Shown here piece after piece: positions 11,201 through 23,071 of a DNA stretch of 64,000 nucleotides. Numbering within the stretch: the first letter of the stretch is position 1; every line of letters starts with the position of its first letter. Source of the stretch: Aphelocoma coerulescens (taxonomy: Eukaryota; Chordata; Aves; Passeriformes; Corvidae); contig NC_091013.1 in assembly GCF_041296385.1 (NCBI RefSeq), positions 68,913,563 through 68,977,562 of the forward strand. Reading direction: 5' to 3'. The position numbers and the translations under genes were made by a program. The notes under the pieces were generated by a model. That model had not been told where the DNA came from. It ran no database searches and was given only the letters and a program-made list of their open reading frames with translations.

Positions 11201-14200
11201 CAGTGCTTCAGCTCCTGCACATCGCTGACGCAGACCAAAACCTACCAGCTAAAATATCAAGCCCCAGAGCAAGCAGTCCTTGTTATCTGAGCTTGCTTTC
11301 ATTTTCCATCACATTCATGTGTGAAACTAAGAACTTTCAGTGCTTAGACCCTCAGGTTCAGCTCCAGGTAAACATGGAAAAGCCCTCAAAAATATCAAAC
11401 ATATCCCCTTCATCTACAAGCAATAGAGTTTTAGGACAAAGTATGGGTAAATCTGGAACTGAATGGACCTCAAGTGTCTATTGTCTCTCCCAGTGCTGCA
11501 GCACAGCATCCAGCCCGATGCCAATGCCATGGCTGCACACACCTGAGAGCCTCCATCTTCCACACTCCATGGGGGCACATCCACTCCTGTCTTGGCAGAC
11601 CTCTGGGCAGACTTCAGCAAGGAGCTCTGCTGAACAGTAAGTGCCCTATAACTTTGCTAGCAGTGGGGTTACTGGTCCTTAACTAACAAAGCTGTGACCC
11701 AGGAAGCAGAGTCCTGAACAATAAGAAAACATTTTTCTATTGCAAAATTCAGCTGACATACTGATTTCAATATATTTTATAAAAACAACTTGTATAAATC
11801 ACACGTTTTATAAATAGCAAATTTTATAAATCCATATCACACCAAAAAATGTCAAGCAGATTTCATTTCAACCTTCTTAGGAATCTTGTCACAATATAAA
11901 GCTAGGACACAATTTTTTACACTTGGTTCAACAGAAATTTCTGTTAATGCATCATTTTCAGATTTTTTTTCTCTCCAAAAAACCACAGATGCAGCACCAG
12001 CTACATACTGTACCCTTCAAGGTAGTTTTAGGCACAGATGTGCTATCACAGTAACTCCACTCACTGTAACTCTGCTTCCCAACTCAGATACCTCAGCATG
12101 CTTTACCAAGAAAAGTAAGAAAACAGCCTTTGCCTTTGATTCTGTTTCCCCTCACTGCTGTAACAGAGAAGATCCCTATCCTCACACCATTCCTTATTTT
12201 ACTGACACAGGCTGCATGCATGCCCTCCCTTGACAAAGAAACCGTGGCATATTTGTGTGCCTAATATTCACATACAGTCCCTGTTTGCAAAACAGCCTGC
12301 AACAACTTAGGCAAAGAGACAACACGATTGCAAAGGGAGTTGCAGCGAGCCACGCTGTGCCGTGCAAGCATAAGGGGGCAGGGTTGCACCTGAAATGCCA
12401 AAAAAGAGCAAGTGAGGATAATGTACGCTATGGAAGAAGAGCTTCTGCTGGTGCTAGATAGAGTGATCGCTTCAACAACTGACTCTCAGATGTCCTAGCT
12501 TTAGAGGACACTGTTGTGCTCAAATCCAGAGCAAGAATAATTCCAGTGGCGGGGATGGTGGCAGCACGGGTGAGGGCTTGTCTTAGCATCTCACCAGAGG
12601 GCTGCTGAAGGCATCGAACCAAAGCGAGTGTGCTGGGACATTCCAAGGAAAATAAAGGAATGATGGACAAGGTGCCTATATGAAGCTACAACTAAGCACA
12701 AGGCAGAGTTCAGAGAAATACAATGATGGCTTGAGGGAGAAAGATGCTGAGAGCATAGGCTGATCAAAGCCTAGGGGTATGTCTTGGGAAAGCAGGAGAG
12801 CTGGTACATCATGTACAGGGAGACTGTCAAGGACAGTGAAAGCCTGTGGCTGACATGTCCGATGCAGGGGGAAAGAGGGAGCAGCAGAAGGACAAAGAGG
12901 GGAGATGCAGACGAAGTGGCAGGCTAAGAGGTGGCTTTTGCAGCAGTGCCATGGATCGACTATGTCGTAACAGGATTTCCTCTGCACAAGCCCGGAAAAG
13001 GAGGCAACCACAGTCATGAAGACACACAGGGAGGAGTGCTTGAAAAAGAGTGCAGCAGGTAGAGGAGAAAATATATCGACTCTTTAGTATTTAGATTCCA
13101 AGTCTCAGACCTATCAGAAACACTGGATTTTTCAGCAACTTCTGAATGTACTCTGTTGTTGAGATAATTCCTCTTCTGCTTCTGTGTAGATGGGATGCAA
13201 GGAGGAAAGGCTCCGTTGCTTCCTGCCTCTGACGTGGAATTTACAGAATACAACTTATAATTTGCACTGCACCAGTAAGACCCAATTATGAACAGACACA
13301 CTTGGCAGAGGTGAGCTATCCCAGTTCAGGCTTTTACATCTGAAAAGGTTAACAAAGTGCCCATGGCAATAACTTCCCAAGCCAAATATATTCAAACACA
13401 TATATGGTGATAGTACTAGATTAGACCTGGATGCTGAAACAGCCCAAGACCCCTTCCCCAGCAGTTCCAGGTCCTCCAGTATGTATCCTGTTGATAGCAA
13501 AGCACAGGTACTGGATATAGCAAGTAGCAGTCTGCAGGCAGGCCAGCCGGTGTGCCAGAGCACAGGAGAACTGGGGAAACATGAGGGAGGCAGGGGTGCC
13601 TCTCCTTCCCCCACCTTGGGTGATAGGGATGACCCAGTCCGAGGAAGAGGTGGGAAAAAAAAGGCAGCCAGTACACAGCTACAACCAGCAGCCATCCCTA
13701 AGGGGAACAAGCCCTTCTAAGCATAACAGCAGAGAGAAGGCAGCTGGTTGGTTTCATGTTGCCTTTTGTTTTGGTCTGTTCAGGCACAGGAAAGTTAGAG
13801 TGGGTCCAAAATGACTGTAAAAAGCAAAATCACAAGGGAACAGACTTTGACACTCCAGCTGGATTCCTTATCATAATAAAACTGCCAGCACTATATGCAT
13901 CTTATATGGTCCAGATTTTACACATTTCTCCTATTCATCTTTCTCCCATTCTGCTATAATTAGCTAAGAATTAAATTTAATAATAGCTAGAATGCATTCC
14001 TAATTGTCTTTGCTTATATAAATGTTAATCAGCATGGCAAATTGTCAGCCCTTTAACACTATTTTCGTAATTTTCCTCTAACTGTTTAGCATTTGCAGGG
14101 GTAGGAAGAGTTTGCTTCACTTGATTTCTATTCCAAACTTTATTACATCTAGCAAGATGATGTTGAAATAGTCTGCAGCTTTTAGGCAGACATAAAGTGT

Positions 14201-14705
14201 TTGCAAAGGGCACATTTTTGTGCATCCATCCTGGGTTTTTTTCCACGCTGTGCTGTCTAAGCTCAGCTCTTCTCCAGCTACATTGGATAGGCATGCTACA
14301 ATTTATTTGCAGAGGGAGCAATTCTTTCCTCGTCATCTTTCCGCAAACAATGTGAAAGAGCACACGGGTTCCAGTGTGTGCTTATGCCCGCTGAGCCAAG
14401 AATTTGCTTGCACAGTGATGACCCAATGGTCTGCACTATCACACCCCTGGGCTGCAGCATCTTTCAGCAAAAGAAACCAGCCCGTGCCTCCCTTCTCTCC
14501 GCATCCCTCCTTCCAGAAGCTGTACGGCCCCAGAGCGCTCCCAGAGCGTTCCCCTTTTTGCCTCTGCCGAAAGCAATTTCTCCAAACCCAAGAAGCGTTC
14601 GTTCAATTCAAGCACTCTGACAACCCGCGAAGTGAGTGAAACGAAAAACAGGTTCTTTCCAAATTACGTTTGTGAACGATCAAGCACAGGCCAAAAAACA
14701 CGTAC
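8236..14705. other. Predicted SERTM1 first intron, no other gene seen
   Basis: About 6.5 kb without a supported gene. A 17-base T run lies at 10218-10234. The stretch from 11.0 to 13.7 kb is more GC-rich and shows overlapping open frames on both strands (longest 151 codons on minus at 13255-13710). None has a recognisable domain or splice-supported structure, and I treat them as chance frames. Confidence 0.4.
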
Positions 14706-14712
14706 CTCGGTT
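14704..14712 (-). other. Candidate donor site of SERTM1 exon 1
   Basis: The minus strand reads CCGAG|GTACGTG, with the GT at 14705-14704, at the left edge of the CpG island. It would end a first exon at 14706. A second usable donor (ACG|GTAAGAG, GT at 15590-15589) lies on the far side of the island and could serve an alternative start. Neither can be chosen from sequence alone. Confidence 0.35.
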
Positions 14713-14961
14713 AAACGCTTGTGAAAATCAAACGCCCTTGGTTACAGCACAGGACAGGCAAACCGCTGAAGATGCCCCCTCGGAGCAGCAGCAGGGGCGA
14801 GGCACGGCGGGACCTGTTCCAGGGCGCACAGCAGCTTCCCAAACCCGCGGGGGACCCGCCGGGACCCGCCTCAGCCGGCGCGGTACCGCTCGGCGCCGGA
14901 CAGCGGGAGCGAGCGGCCCCGGCGCTGCGGGAGCGTGCGAGCAACAGCGCTCGGCCGCCGG

Positions 14962-15007
14962 GCAGCCGTGCCCGCCGAGGCTCCGCAGCCGTGCCCGCCG
15001 AGGCTCC
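14962..15007. repeat. 23-bp perfect tandem duplication in the CpG island
   Basis: Two adjacent identical 23-base units (14962-14984 and 14985-15007), each starting GCAGCCGTGCC and ending GAGGCTCC. Confidence 0.9.
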
Positions 15008-15119
15008 GCTCGCACCGAGGGCACGAACAACGCGCACCGGCTGACGAGCAGGGGGAGCAAAAACCACCCCACACCCGGGGTTTCGACCTCCCTCGAAAAG
15101 GCAGACGGCTGACGCCGCC

Positions 15120-15164
15120 GGGATGCTCCGGCTCGGGATGCTCCGGCTCGGGATGCTCCGGCTC
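15120..15164. repeat. 15-bp x3 perfect minisatellite in the CpG island
   Basis: Three exact copies of GGGATGCTCCGGCTC at 15120-15134, 15135-15149 and 15150-15164. A further small triplet array, GGTGCC x3, lies at 15344-15361. Confidence 0.95.
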
Positions 15165-17772
15165 AGGCGCAAGCGGCAGTGCGGCACCTTCCTGCCCGCG
15201 GCCGCCCCGCTGGGGCAGCTCCGCTCCCCGCTCCCCCTGCGCGGCTCCGGCCCCGGGCCCGGCTCCCGCTGCCGTCCCGCGCGGCCGCGGAGGCAGCGCC
15301 GCCCCCGGCCCGCCCCTCGCCCGTCCCCGCCGCCCCCCGCCCCGGTGCCGGTGCCGGTGCCGGGCAGGGCTGCGGGGCCGCGGCGGGCGGGGGCCGCGGT
15401 GCCCCAGCGCCCCGGACGGGGCGGTCTGTGCTGGGGCAGGGACTGGGGCCGGCCGAGTGCACCCTCGGTGTGAGAGCCCGGGCGAGGCTCTGCGCTCAGC
15501 TGGAAGTGGGGCGAAGCCCCCACCTCGTTGGCGTTAGGGGATGGAAGTCACCGGGGGTCGTACAAACCCGCATCAACACCTGGCTCTTACCGTCCCATGG
15601 CTGTCGTACAGCATGCACCCCCGAAAGGAGTAGCCGAGGCTGGTCCTTTCCAAAAAACCCCCATGTTAAGTCTGTATCCCACCGGGCAGAGCAGCCCATG
15701 GGAAATAGGGGCTCCTTTGGAGCAGAGCGTCTGCAGAGGGGTCAGATAGTGGCACCTTAATGGGAACTGGACATAGCGAGGGAGTGGGTTAGAAAAGCAG
15801 TTTCCTGGAAAGTGGAAACTTGCAGGTGTCTTTCTAAAACTCTGCCAAGTTTTCAGCTGGCTGCTGAGACCCTCAGGGATACTCTGACATCATGTACACT
15901 GGAGTGAATTAATAGTTGTGCTAAGACCAACTGAGATAATAAGGTAGTGTAAATGAGAACAAAACCTGGCTTCCCTAGTTCGCTTAGAGAATAACTTACC
16001 TACAGATATCACATGCTCTGAAATGAAATACTGAGAAAAATGTTGACTGGATCAGACACGTTTCCTTCCATGGACACTGAGGAAGGAAGGGTTCAGCTGG
16101 CTTCTGGTATGCTTGTCTCATCCACTATGGCTTTTTTTGGCCAAATGACTTTACTGTGGGTTAGACATCAGCAATGAGCACTGTGAAGAGCAGATGGGGA
16201 GTTTAATGCACCCTCTGCAGCTCAGTCTTGTGTCTGGCTAATGTCCATGTGCAGTTCTAAAAGGATGCTGGAAAAGGTTGTTCTTCATTTTAAATTGCTC
16301 TTAGGGAGCTGTGCAGTCCATAATGTGCTGCGGAGGCACTTCTGTGAGATGGGCTTTCTTTGATGCAGTCTACACAGTTTCAGTAGAAGAGTACCTTGGA
16401 ATGTCATGAAACAGTCAGTCTTGGAGGAACAAGACATATGAATAAGTAGGTAAAAGAAAAAGCTTAAAGGAAAAATCATTCCCAAGAATGAACTGTATTT
16501 CTCCTTGATAATAACCAGTGAGTGCAATGACATACAAGAGATGGGTTTTACTTTCGAGTGGCAAAAATGCTCCATATTTCACGTATGAAAAATGGAATCA
16601 ATGCTTTCATGGGTTTGGGAATTTTTTTGTTTAGGTTTGGCTTTTCAGAGTGGAAAGTCACATGCATGGCATATGAACAAAAAAGAATAGAGTATCAGTT
16701 AGTGGTATGATACTTCTAACCTGGACGCAGACCACTGGCTCACTTCAGCTTGCAGCCGCTGCAGAAAAGGGCACATTTGACAGTGAACTTGCTGATAACA
16801 TTAGCTTCTGTGGAAATAGCACAAAAAACCCTGTTGAAAGGGGGGGAAAAGAAATATTGTAGACACCTACTACACTACTTGCAATGGTTAGATTAGAGGT
16901 GAATAGTCCTGCTGGAACCATTTAAAAAAAATACTGAGAATTTGCTATATCCTTTCTTATTTGCATACCCCAGACTAGAGGTAGAGACTTTCTGGTACAA
17001 GCTCTGTGTCTGGGATGTCACTGGATATAAACAGAGACAGATGGTGCATTGAAGTATTGAAGTTCTCAATGTTGATTTTGCATATAGATAAGGTCCCAGG
17101 TACAAAACTCTAAGGAGATAAGAGAACCAAAAGTGGTAAAGAAAAATGTTTGAATCTTGAAAAAAAGAAAGAAGTCAATGGAAAGGTTTCTGTTACAGTT
17201 CAATTATTCCAGCAGTGGAATTGCAACCTGGAACAGACAGCAAAAATTTCCCCAAGGTCAAGAAGGGAGAAGAACAGAAGGAAAGGCAAATGCAACAGAG
17301 ATGAAATGGCTGCTAAGCAAGGCTTGCTGTTGCTAGCACTGGCCAGAAAAAAATCAGTGCTTTCTAAAGGAAACAAGCTATGATTGCTTGGACTTGTATT
17401 ACTTTTGTGGATTTTAGCTCAAAGCCTAGTCCACTGAGTAATGAGGAAATTCCTAAGTGCTTCCTACTGATAAATGTACTTACCCCACAGCATCAGGCAT
17501 AGTCACTAGTAATCCTTGGCTCTGGAAGAAACTGAGAAGTCAGAGCCAGATCTATCCAGTATGTCTCATAATCTCAACATATGCAATGTAGGTTAGGTCA
17601 TCATCCTAGCTAGCTTGTTCAGGTACAAAAATAAACAAGTATTTAGGCAATAAGTGAGAATTTGTTTTTGCAGCTGTGCTCTGATTTTTCATTTTTTTCC
17701 TGGATAAAGCACCTCTCAAGAGGAGGTGAACAGCACTGCTAGAAGAGATTATGATTTGTTCAGCAGAGGAGA

Positions 17773-17806
17773 GAGAACAGGGCAGAAAGGAGAACAGGGC
17801 AGAAAG
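17773..17806. repeat. 17-bp perfect tandem duplication
   Basis: GAGAACAGGGCAGAAAG occurs twice back to back (17773-17789, 17790-17806). Confidence 0.9.
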
Positions 17807-18990
17807 GCTTTTCTGCTTTTTGGAGGTCACTGCTGTTTCTGTAAGTTTTTTAGCCTGGGCTACATCACCAATGTCCTGTCACTCTTTGTGGCTTGGATCA
17901 TTTTCTGTGAGCTGCTCAGAGACATTGGGTAAAGCTGCACCAGAGGAGTTGTCAGCAAGATCAGGCCTCTCTCACCAACTCTGGTGGTTGCGTCAGGACC
18001 TCATGCAGAGGCCGTGGCAGCGGGAAGCTCTGCAACTCCGAAGTAATTAAGTCACTCTTTTATTGCTCTTCCTCCTTCATGCTCTCTATGCAAACAGCAC
18101 AGTGTGAGTTGGCCCTTCCTCAGGACAGTGTCTTTCAAGCAAAATGTGTTTCAAAACGTTTTGCAATGATAAAATATACCAAGAGCATTAGACAGAGAAA
18201 GGGGAAGATGGATCTTTTCAGAGAAGGTTTGAAAGAAAGATGACAGTACAGCAAAGCAGAAAAAAATGCATGGAGTCTTCAGATGGTGAGATAAAAAAGA
18301 AGTAACAAATAGAGCCTTTTGGGGTTTTTGGGGGTTTTTCGTTTTTTTAATGGAGTTGCAGTTAGATAAGTACTGACTTTTCCTTGGAGTCAGAGGAACA
18401 GGTTGAGGGTCTGGATGGATCTGGTTGCCTCTGAGGTTTTGGCCAGGAAAGAGTACATCAAGGAGATGCAGCTTGACTGATGCTTAGTGTGATTGGGCCT
18501 CCAGAGCTCATTGTCATCCCTGCTCCTGCTAGGCTGTCTATGAGACAGCATGGCTGTAGTGGATAGCTTTTAATAGCTTTTCTTAGAATATAGAAAAATA
18601 TGGGAAAATACATGTTATTATTGTTATTATTGTTGCCTTGATGGTTCTCGATATGATTCCCTGTACTTGCTCAGACTCATTATGTGGTGGAATAAGCAAA
18701 CAGTTTTTTGATTCCCCCACTCTGCTGGAATGTCTGCCAACAGAGTTCTTATATCCCTGCTGTCTGCTTGGCTTCAGTATGTCTTTTGTGCTTTAGTATT
18801 CCTAAGTGCTACATCACAGCTTGGGGAACTTTGAAGAAGTCAATAGGATTCCAGCCTTGTAGGTTATTACAATGTGAAACATTTTCTGTTGTCATGAAGT
18901 CTGTCACCAAATAAATGTTTTATCCAAATTTCTCCCTTTATCTTTGTGGCTAGAATCTGTACCTTGCTCTTTTTGTCCTCATCAAGACAT

Positions 18991-19012
18991 ACTAATTAAT
19001 TTATTAATTAGT
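18991..19012. repeat. AT palindrome with paired TAATTA sites
   Basis: ACTAATTAA, spacer TTTA, TTAATTAGT: a perfect 9-bp inverted repeat. Each arm holds a TAATTA homeodomain-type core. Confidence 0.8.
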
Positions 19013-21801
19013 TGGATTTATTAACATGGTTGGATGCTAATCAGCAAAATTATGCATCTAACAGAGCCATTTTTAAGATAAGTCTTTCTGAAATGCCTAA
19101 ATTCACTTTGTTGTCAGTGGAAAGTATTGGGTGACTGTGAAAACTTCCAGAGGGAGCTCTTACTCATCCAAGTTTGAGTACAGGAGTCAGGTGTACATGA
19201 CCTTCTCTGGTGGCCTTAAAGCCATTTATCTTCCTTGTTTTGACTCTCTAAGGAACTTAGGGACTTCCTCAGAAAGATCTGCTTCATTACACTCCCAAGA
19301 TATAGGAACATAGCAGTTAAATGAACTAAATCACACCCAAGAAAATCAGATCCTCATCTGTCCAGCTGAGCTCTCCACTTTCAATATTTACATATAGAGA
19401 ATGCAGTTCTACTGAGACCCAGTATAAAAATAAAACCCTCTGCTATTTGTACAACCAATCATTTCCCCAGAATACTGTCTCTCCCCTCATTCATCACCAA
19501 GCTCCCAGGAGAAGGCAGCGAGTACTAATGCCTTCCTGAACCTGACCATGTCCTCTTAGTGCCTGGATTTGTACTCAGCTTGTAGCACTGCCTTCAGCAC
19601 CCATTTTGCCTTGTACTTTTTCATGAACATGGTGGCTGAAAGTTAATGAGTTTTCAGGGCAACATTTTCCAATACTGAAAAGGCTTCAGCAGTATAATTT
19701 GCATAAACATTACTATTTAATAATGGCCAACACAGCAAATAGGAAAAGTCTTTGAAGACTTGTTCAGACAATATTTAACTTCTAATTCCTCCATCACATA
19801 AAAGCTACTTGTTAATGCAAGGACCAGCTGAATGATTTCTAAAGCTCAATTAACTCCATCGTTAAATGTTTTTAAAATACTATCAGACCACTATTAGACC
19901 TAGAATTCTCCAGACACCTCTGGTCTTTTTAATTACCTGGAGTCATTATAACGAGCAGTCACTGAAGTTCATTCATTCTCTCCATGCTTCCTACTAATCC
20001 ACTTACAAACTTTGCCATCAAGCAACCTCAGGAGAGGCTGTCTTTAATGAGAGCCCTATGGAATAATGGGCTATTCATTTCTCTAAATGTCACTTGTATC
20101 ATATTAATAGATTCACATGCTAATAAGAGGACAAGTGCCTCATACACTGCTTATCCGTGATATAAAACCTTGGCATGGATCAACTCTGTCTGTTAGTAGT
20201 CAACATTTTTCATAGAATCTTTTTAATGTTTATGAGTTGGCCCTTTGTTTAGGGCAGATCTGCAGTGAGATACATTAAGTACACGGATAATGTCCAAGGT
20301 CAAATGGTGATGTCTTCTCATGTCCAGGGACTGCTGCTTCTTCTGGGAATCAGGGTTCATTAATAGCCAACAGCAAATCCTGTACAGAGCCAGATGAGAA
20401 AGTTGCACATGATTTTAAAGGCAGTCAAATTCACACATAACTTATGATGAATAAATAGTTCTTCAAGTATTGAAACTGAAAAAAATTGTTTTCTTGGAGA
20501 TTTGTGTCTTGTGTCTAATTACCTAATTACCTCTTATCTTCACAAAGACACAAGATCCAGCTGAAGTTTTGCTAGGCAGAGCAATTGTAAGGTGGCATGT
20601 ATGTGTGGTTTTCTGATGCCTAATAGCACTTTTCTCTCTGTGAGAAGGACCAAGATGTTTCTTGCCCTAAGTTCATAAGGTCTAATTAGCCTATTTCAAT
20701 GAAGTGGATTCTGGTTTACTTAAGTATTGGTAACATCAGATTAAACCTATTAAACTGGGGCATCTTGCCCACAGATACCATCCATGACATTTTTGATGTC
20801 ATAGGGTCCCTGAGACATTGTGGAGTGTTGGTAGAAATGAACAGGGCCTATAGGGAGCATTCACATTTCTTACTTGGTAACTAGCATGCAGGCAGATGCC
20901 TAAGGACATCTCAAATGCCACTGAGCTGAGCCGTAGTTCTCCACTATCTCTATTGGGATCTTGGGCACTCATCTCCAAATATACACATGCAATTAAGTAT
21001 TTTAAGGAAAATCCAACTAGCCAACTCCCACCCTTTTTTAATTTTATTACTTAAGTTGGAGCAGTGGCAGCCATTTGTAAAGGGTTTTCTGTTCACATAG
21101 AGCCAGAAAAGCTTTAAGTGCCAAGCCAGGATTTCCAAAATCCAGTGTTGTTCTGTACCTTTGCCTTTGCTGCAACCCACAAGCTCTCCCAAAAGCACAT
21201 CACTGCATCAGTCAGTACAACTGCTGTTTTCACTGATATCCATGCCCTTCGCTGACATAACCAATTAGTTGTTTCCCTCAGATTATGTGTATGTGCATTT
21301 TTCTATGAAGCCAGCATGAGCATGGCTTCTAAGCTGTAGTCTGGTCTCAGCTATATAGTGCATTTCTTCACTTTCATTGTTATATTCATGTAATTCGTAG
21401 TTACTGATAAATTTCCAAATCAGAGTTTCTCTCATTATAGTACACATTCAACATTTGAGGCATAATTTTGTATTTAATCTGTTCACAGACACACTCTTGG
21501 CTGTTACTGCACATGTATCAGATGATCCACTTAGGAATACCGGCTATATCCAAGGCAGAGCTGCCCTGGTATCCTTACTTGCAACATCTTAATGTTCACA
21601 TCATTTTCAAAAGATAGTTCATAGCTGTTAGTTAATCAAACCATTACAAGTCTGATGCCCATGTACTCTACAATCATCTAATACCATTCTGTCAGTGCAG
21701 AAGTGCTTTAAAGGGGGTACAATTGTGATCTGAGATGATTCTAAAGACCCATTACGCTGCCAGAGTGCTCCAAAGTGGCCTAAGCATAATTGAAAATCAG
21801 G

Positions 21802-21848
21802 ACCTCCATCACAAAGATAAATGAAATAGGAACCTCCATCACAAAGAT
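21802..21848. repeat. Short direct repeat, period 30
   Basis: ACCTCCATCACAAAGAT is present at 21802-21818 and again at 21832-21848, with 13 bases between copies. Confidence 0.9.
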
Positions 21849-22111
21849 GATCCTGCCAAAAGAACAATTTCATCTCCACAAAATAGCAGAAGCAACAACA
21901 GTAGGGATGAATCTCTACAGTGGCCTCCTGTTTGAAGCCTACAGAGCCAGCTGCAGAGCCCACAGCAAGAAGGGAAAACAAACCCAAAGCTCAAGACAGA
22001 TCTCATGTGGGGCTGCCTTTTACCCAGGGGATGAAGCAGAGCTACTGCAGCCCATCTATTTATGTCAGATGAAATATTCCCAAATGAGTCCTCTCTCTCT
22101 TTAGAAGACAC

Positions 22112-22127
22112 TTTTTTTTTTTTTTTT
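22112..22127. repeat. T16 homopolymer
   Basis: An uninterrupted run of 16 T. It has no transposon body attached that I can recognise. Confidence 0.9.
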
Positions 22128-23020
22128 AATGCATAAATAAATTCTGAGCTGAGAAAAACCTAAAGCAATGTAAGGAAAGGAAGTTCATTATAATTCTGGG
22201 AAATGGGAGTTTTTTTGATGATTTTAGCATCTCAAAGGTCAGTGGCTGCTGCTTCTTTCTTGTCCTTGAGGTAATATTGCCTTTTTCTGTAGTGTCTGTG
22301 TTTCATCAGAGAAAATCTGTGAACTGTGTGATAACCTTAGGTAATTATTCAGAGGGGTAGCATAAAGTGCTGTGACATCAGCACTGAGATGGAATAATTT
22401 TGATAATGTATCAGCTCCTGAGTGCATCTGCACATACCAACCTAGGAACATATACTCTGAAAAGATCAGCTTTTCATCTCAACCCTATAATAAAATACAA
22501 GTTCTGTCACCAACCAAGAGTGAAGAAATAGCAGCTGTTCCTGCCTCTTTCTGTGATCTATTCACATTTGAAGCACTAGCAAAAAAAGAAGTGGATTCCC
22601 TGCTGGTTTAGAGTCTGACAATATCAAAGGCAAATAATCATAGGTTATCTGTGGACAGAAACACCAAAGATAGACAAAAGGGACTTCAGTTTTTTTCTTC
22701 TCAAAATTCAGCTCCGTTAATGGAAAATGCAAATTTCATAGGTTTTTTAATTGAGACAGTGTTTCAGTAAGTTGGATCTGATTCTGAAGAGTACTAAACA
22801 TGTGCTTAGCAATATATGAGGAGAGTCCTTTTTTGGCACTGGCATCAGATCCTTTGCCTTTGGAATCTCTTGACTGCGGTAAAGGATGCTAAAGCATAAC
22901 ACTGATAGAGAGGCAAATAAATCTTCTCTGGACATGCTTATCTCCTTGTTGAAAATGGAGCTTTGCAGTTTTCTGTGGTCTTACCCTAAAGCAAGCTTAT
23001 AATATATCCTATGTTATGCA

Positions 23021-23071
23021 GCTTATAAACTACACTTCTTTTAGAACCGCTTATAAACTACATTTCTTTTA
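23021..23071. repeat. 23-bp direct repeat, period 28
   Basis: GCTTATAAACTACA-C/T-TTCTTTTA occurs at 23021-23043 and 23049-23071 with a single base difference. Confidence 0.9.

Larger units (their letters stand above)
14770..15480. promoter_or_regulatory. SERTM1: CpG island, likely SERTM1 promoter
   Basis: This is the only strongly GC- and CpG-rich block in the window, in sharp contrast to the AT-rich flanks. It contains Sp1-like GC boxes (for example GGGGCGG at 15418-15424), several GCCCCGCCC-type runs, and no evident TATA box, as expected for a CpG-island promoter. It lies about 11 kb upstream of the SERTM1 coding exon on its strand, with a donor-like site at its left edge. The long open frames in it (up to 270 codons on minus) are Arg/Ala/Gly/Pro-rich in every frame on both strands, which is what high GC produces, so I do not call them genes. 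The promoter could be bidirectional. Confidence 0.7.

Noticed and set aside
11203..11640. 145-codon plus-strand frame
   Set aside because: Low-information Ser/Pro/His-rich sequence, with competing frames on both strands and no splice context.
13255..13710. 151-codon minus-strand frame, possible gene or retroviral piece
   Set aside because: No retroviral or host motif recognised; overlapping frames are open on the opposite strand as well.
14711..15523. 270-codon minus-strand open frame, with other long frames on both strands
   Set aside because: It lies in the CpG island, where stop codons are rare in every frame. The product is an Arg/Ala/Gly/Pro-rich mix with no domain, and the opposite strand is equally open.
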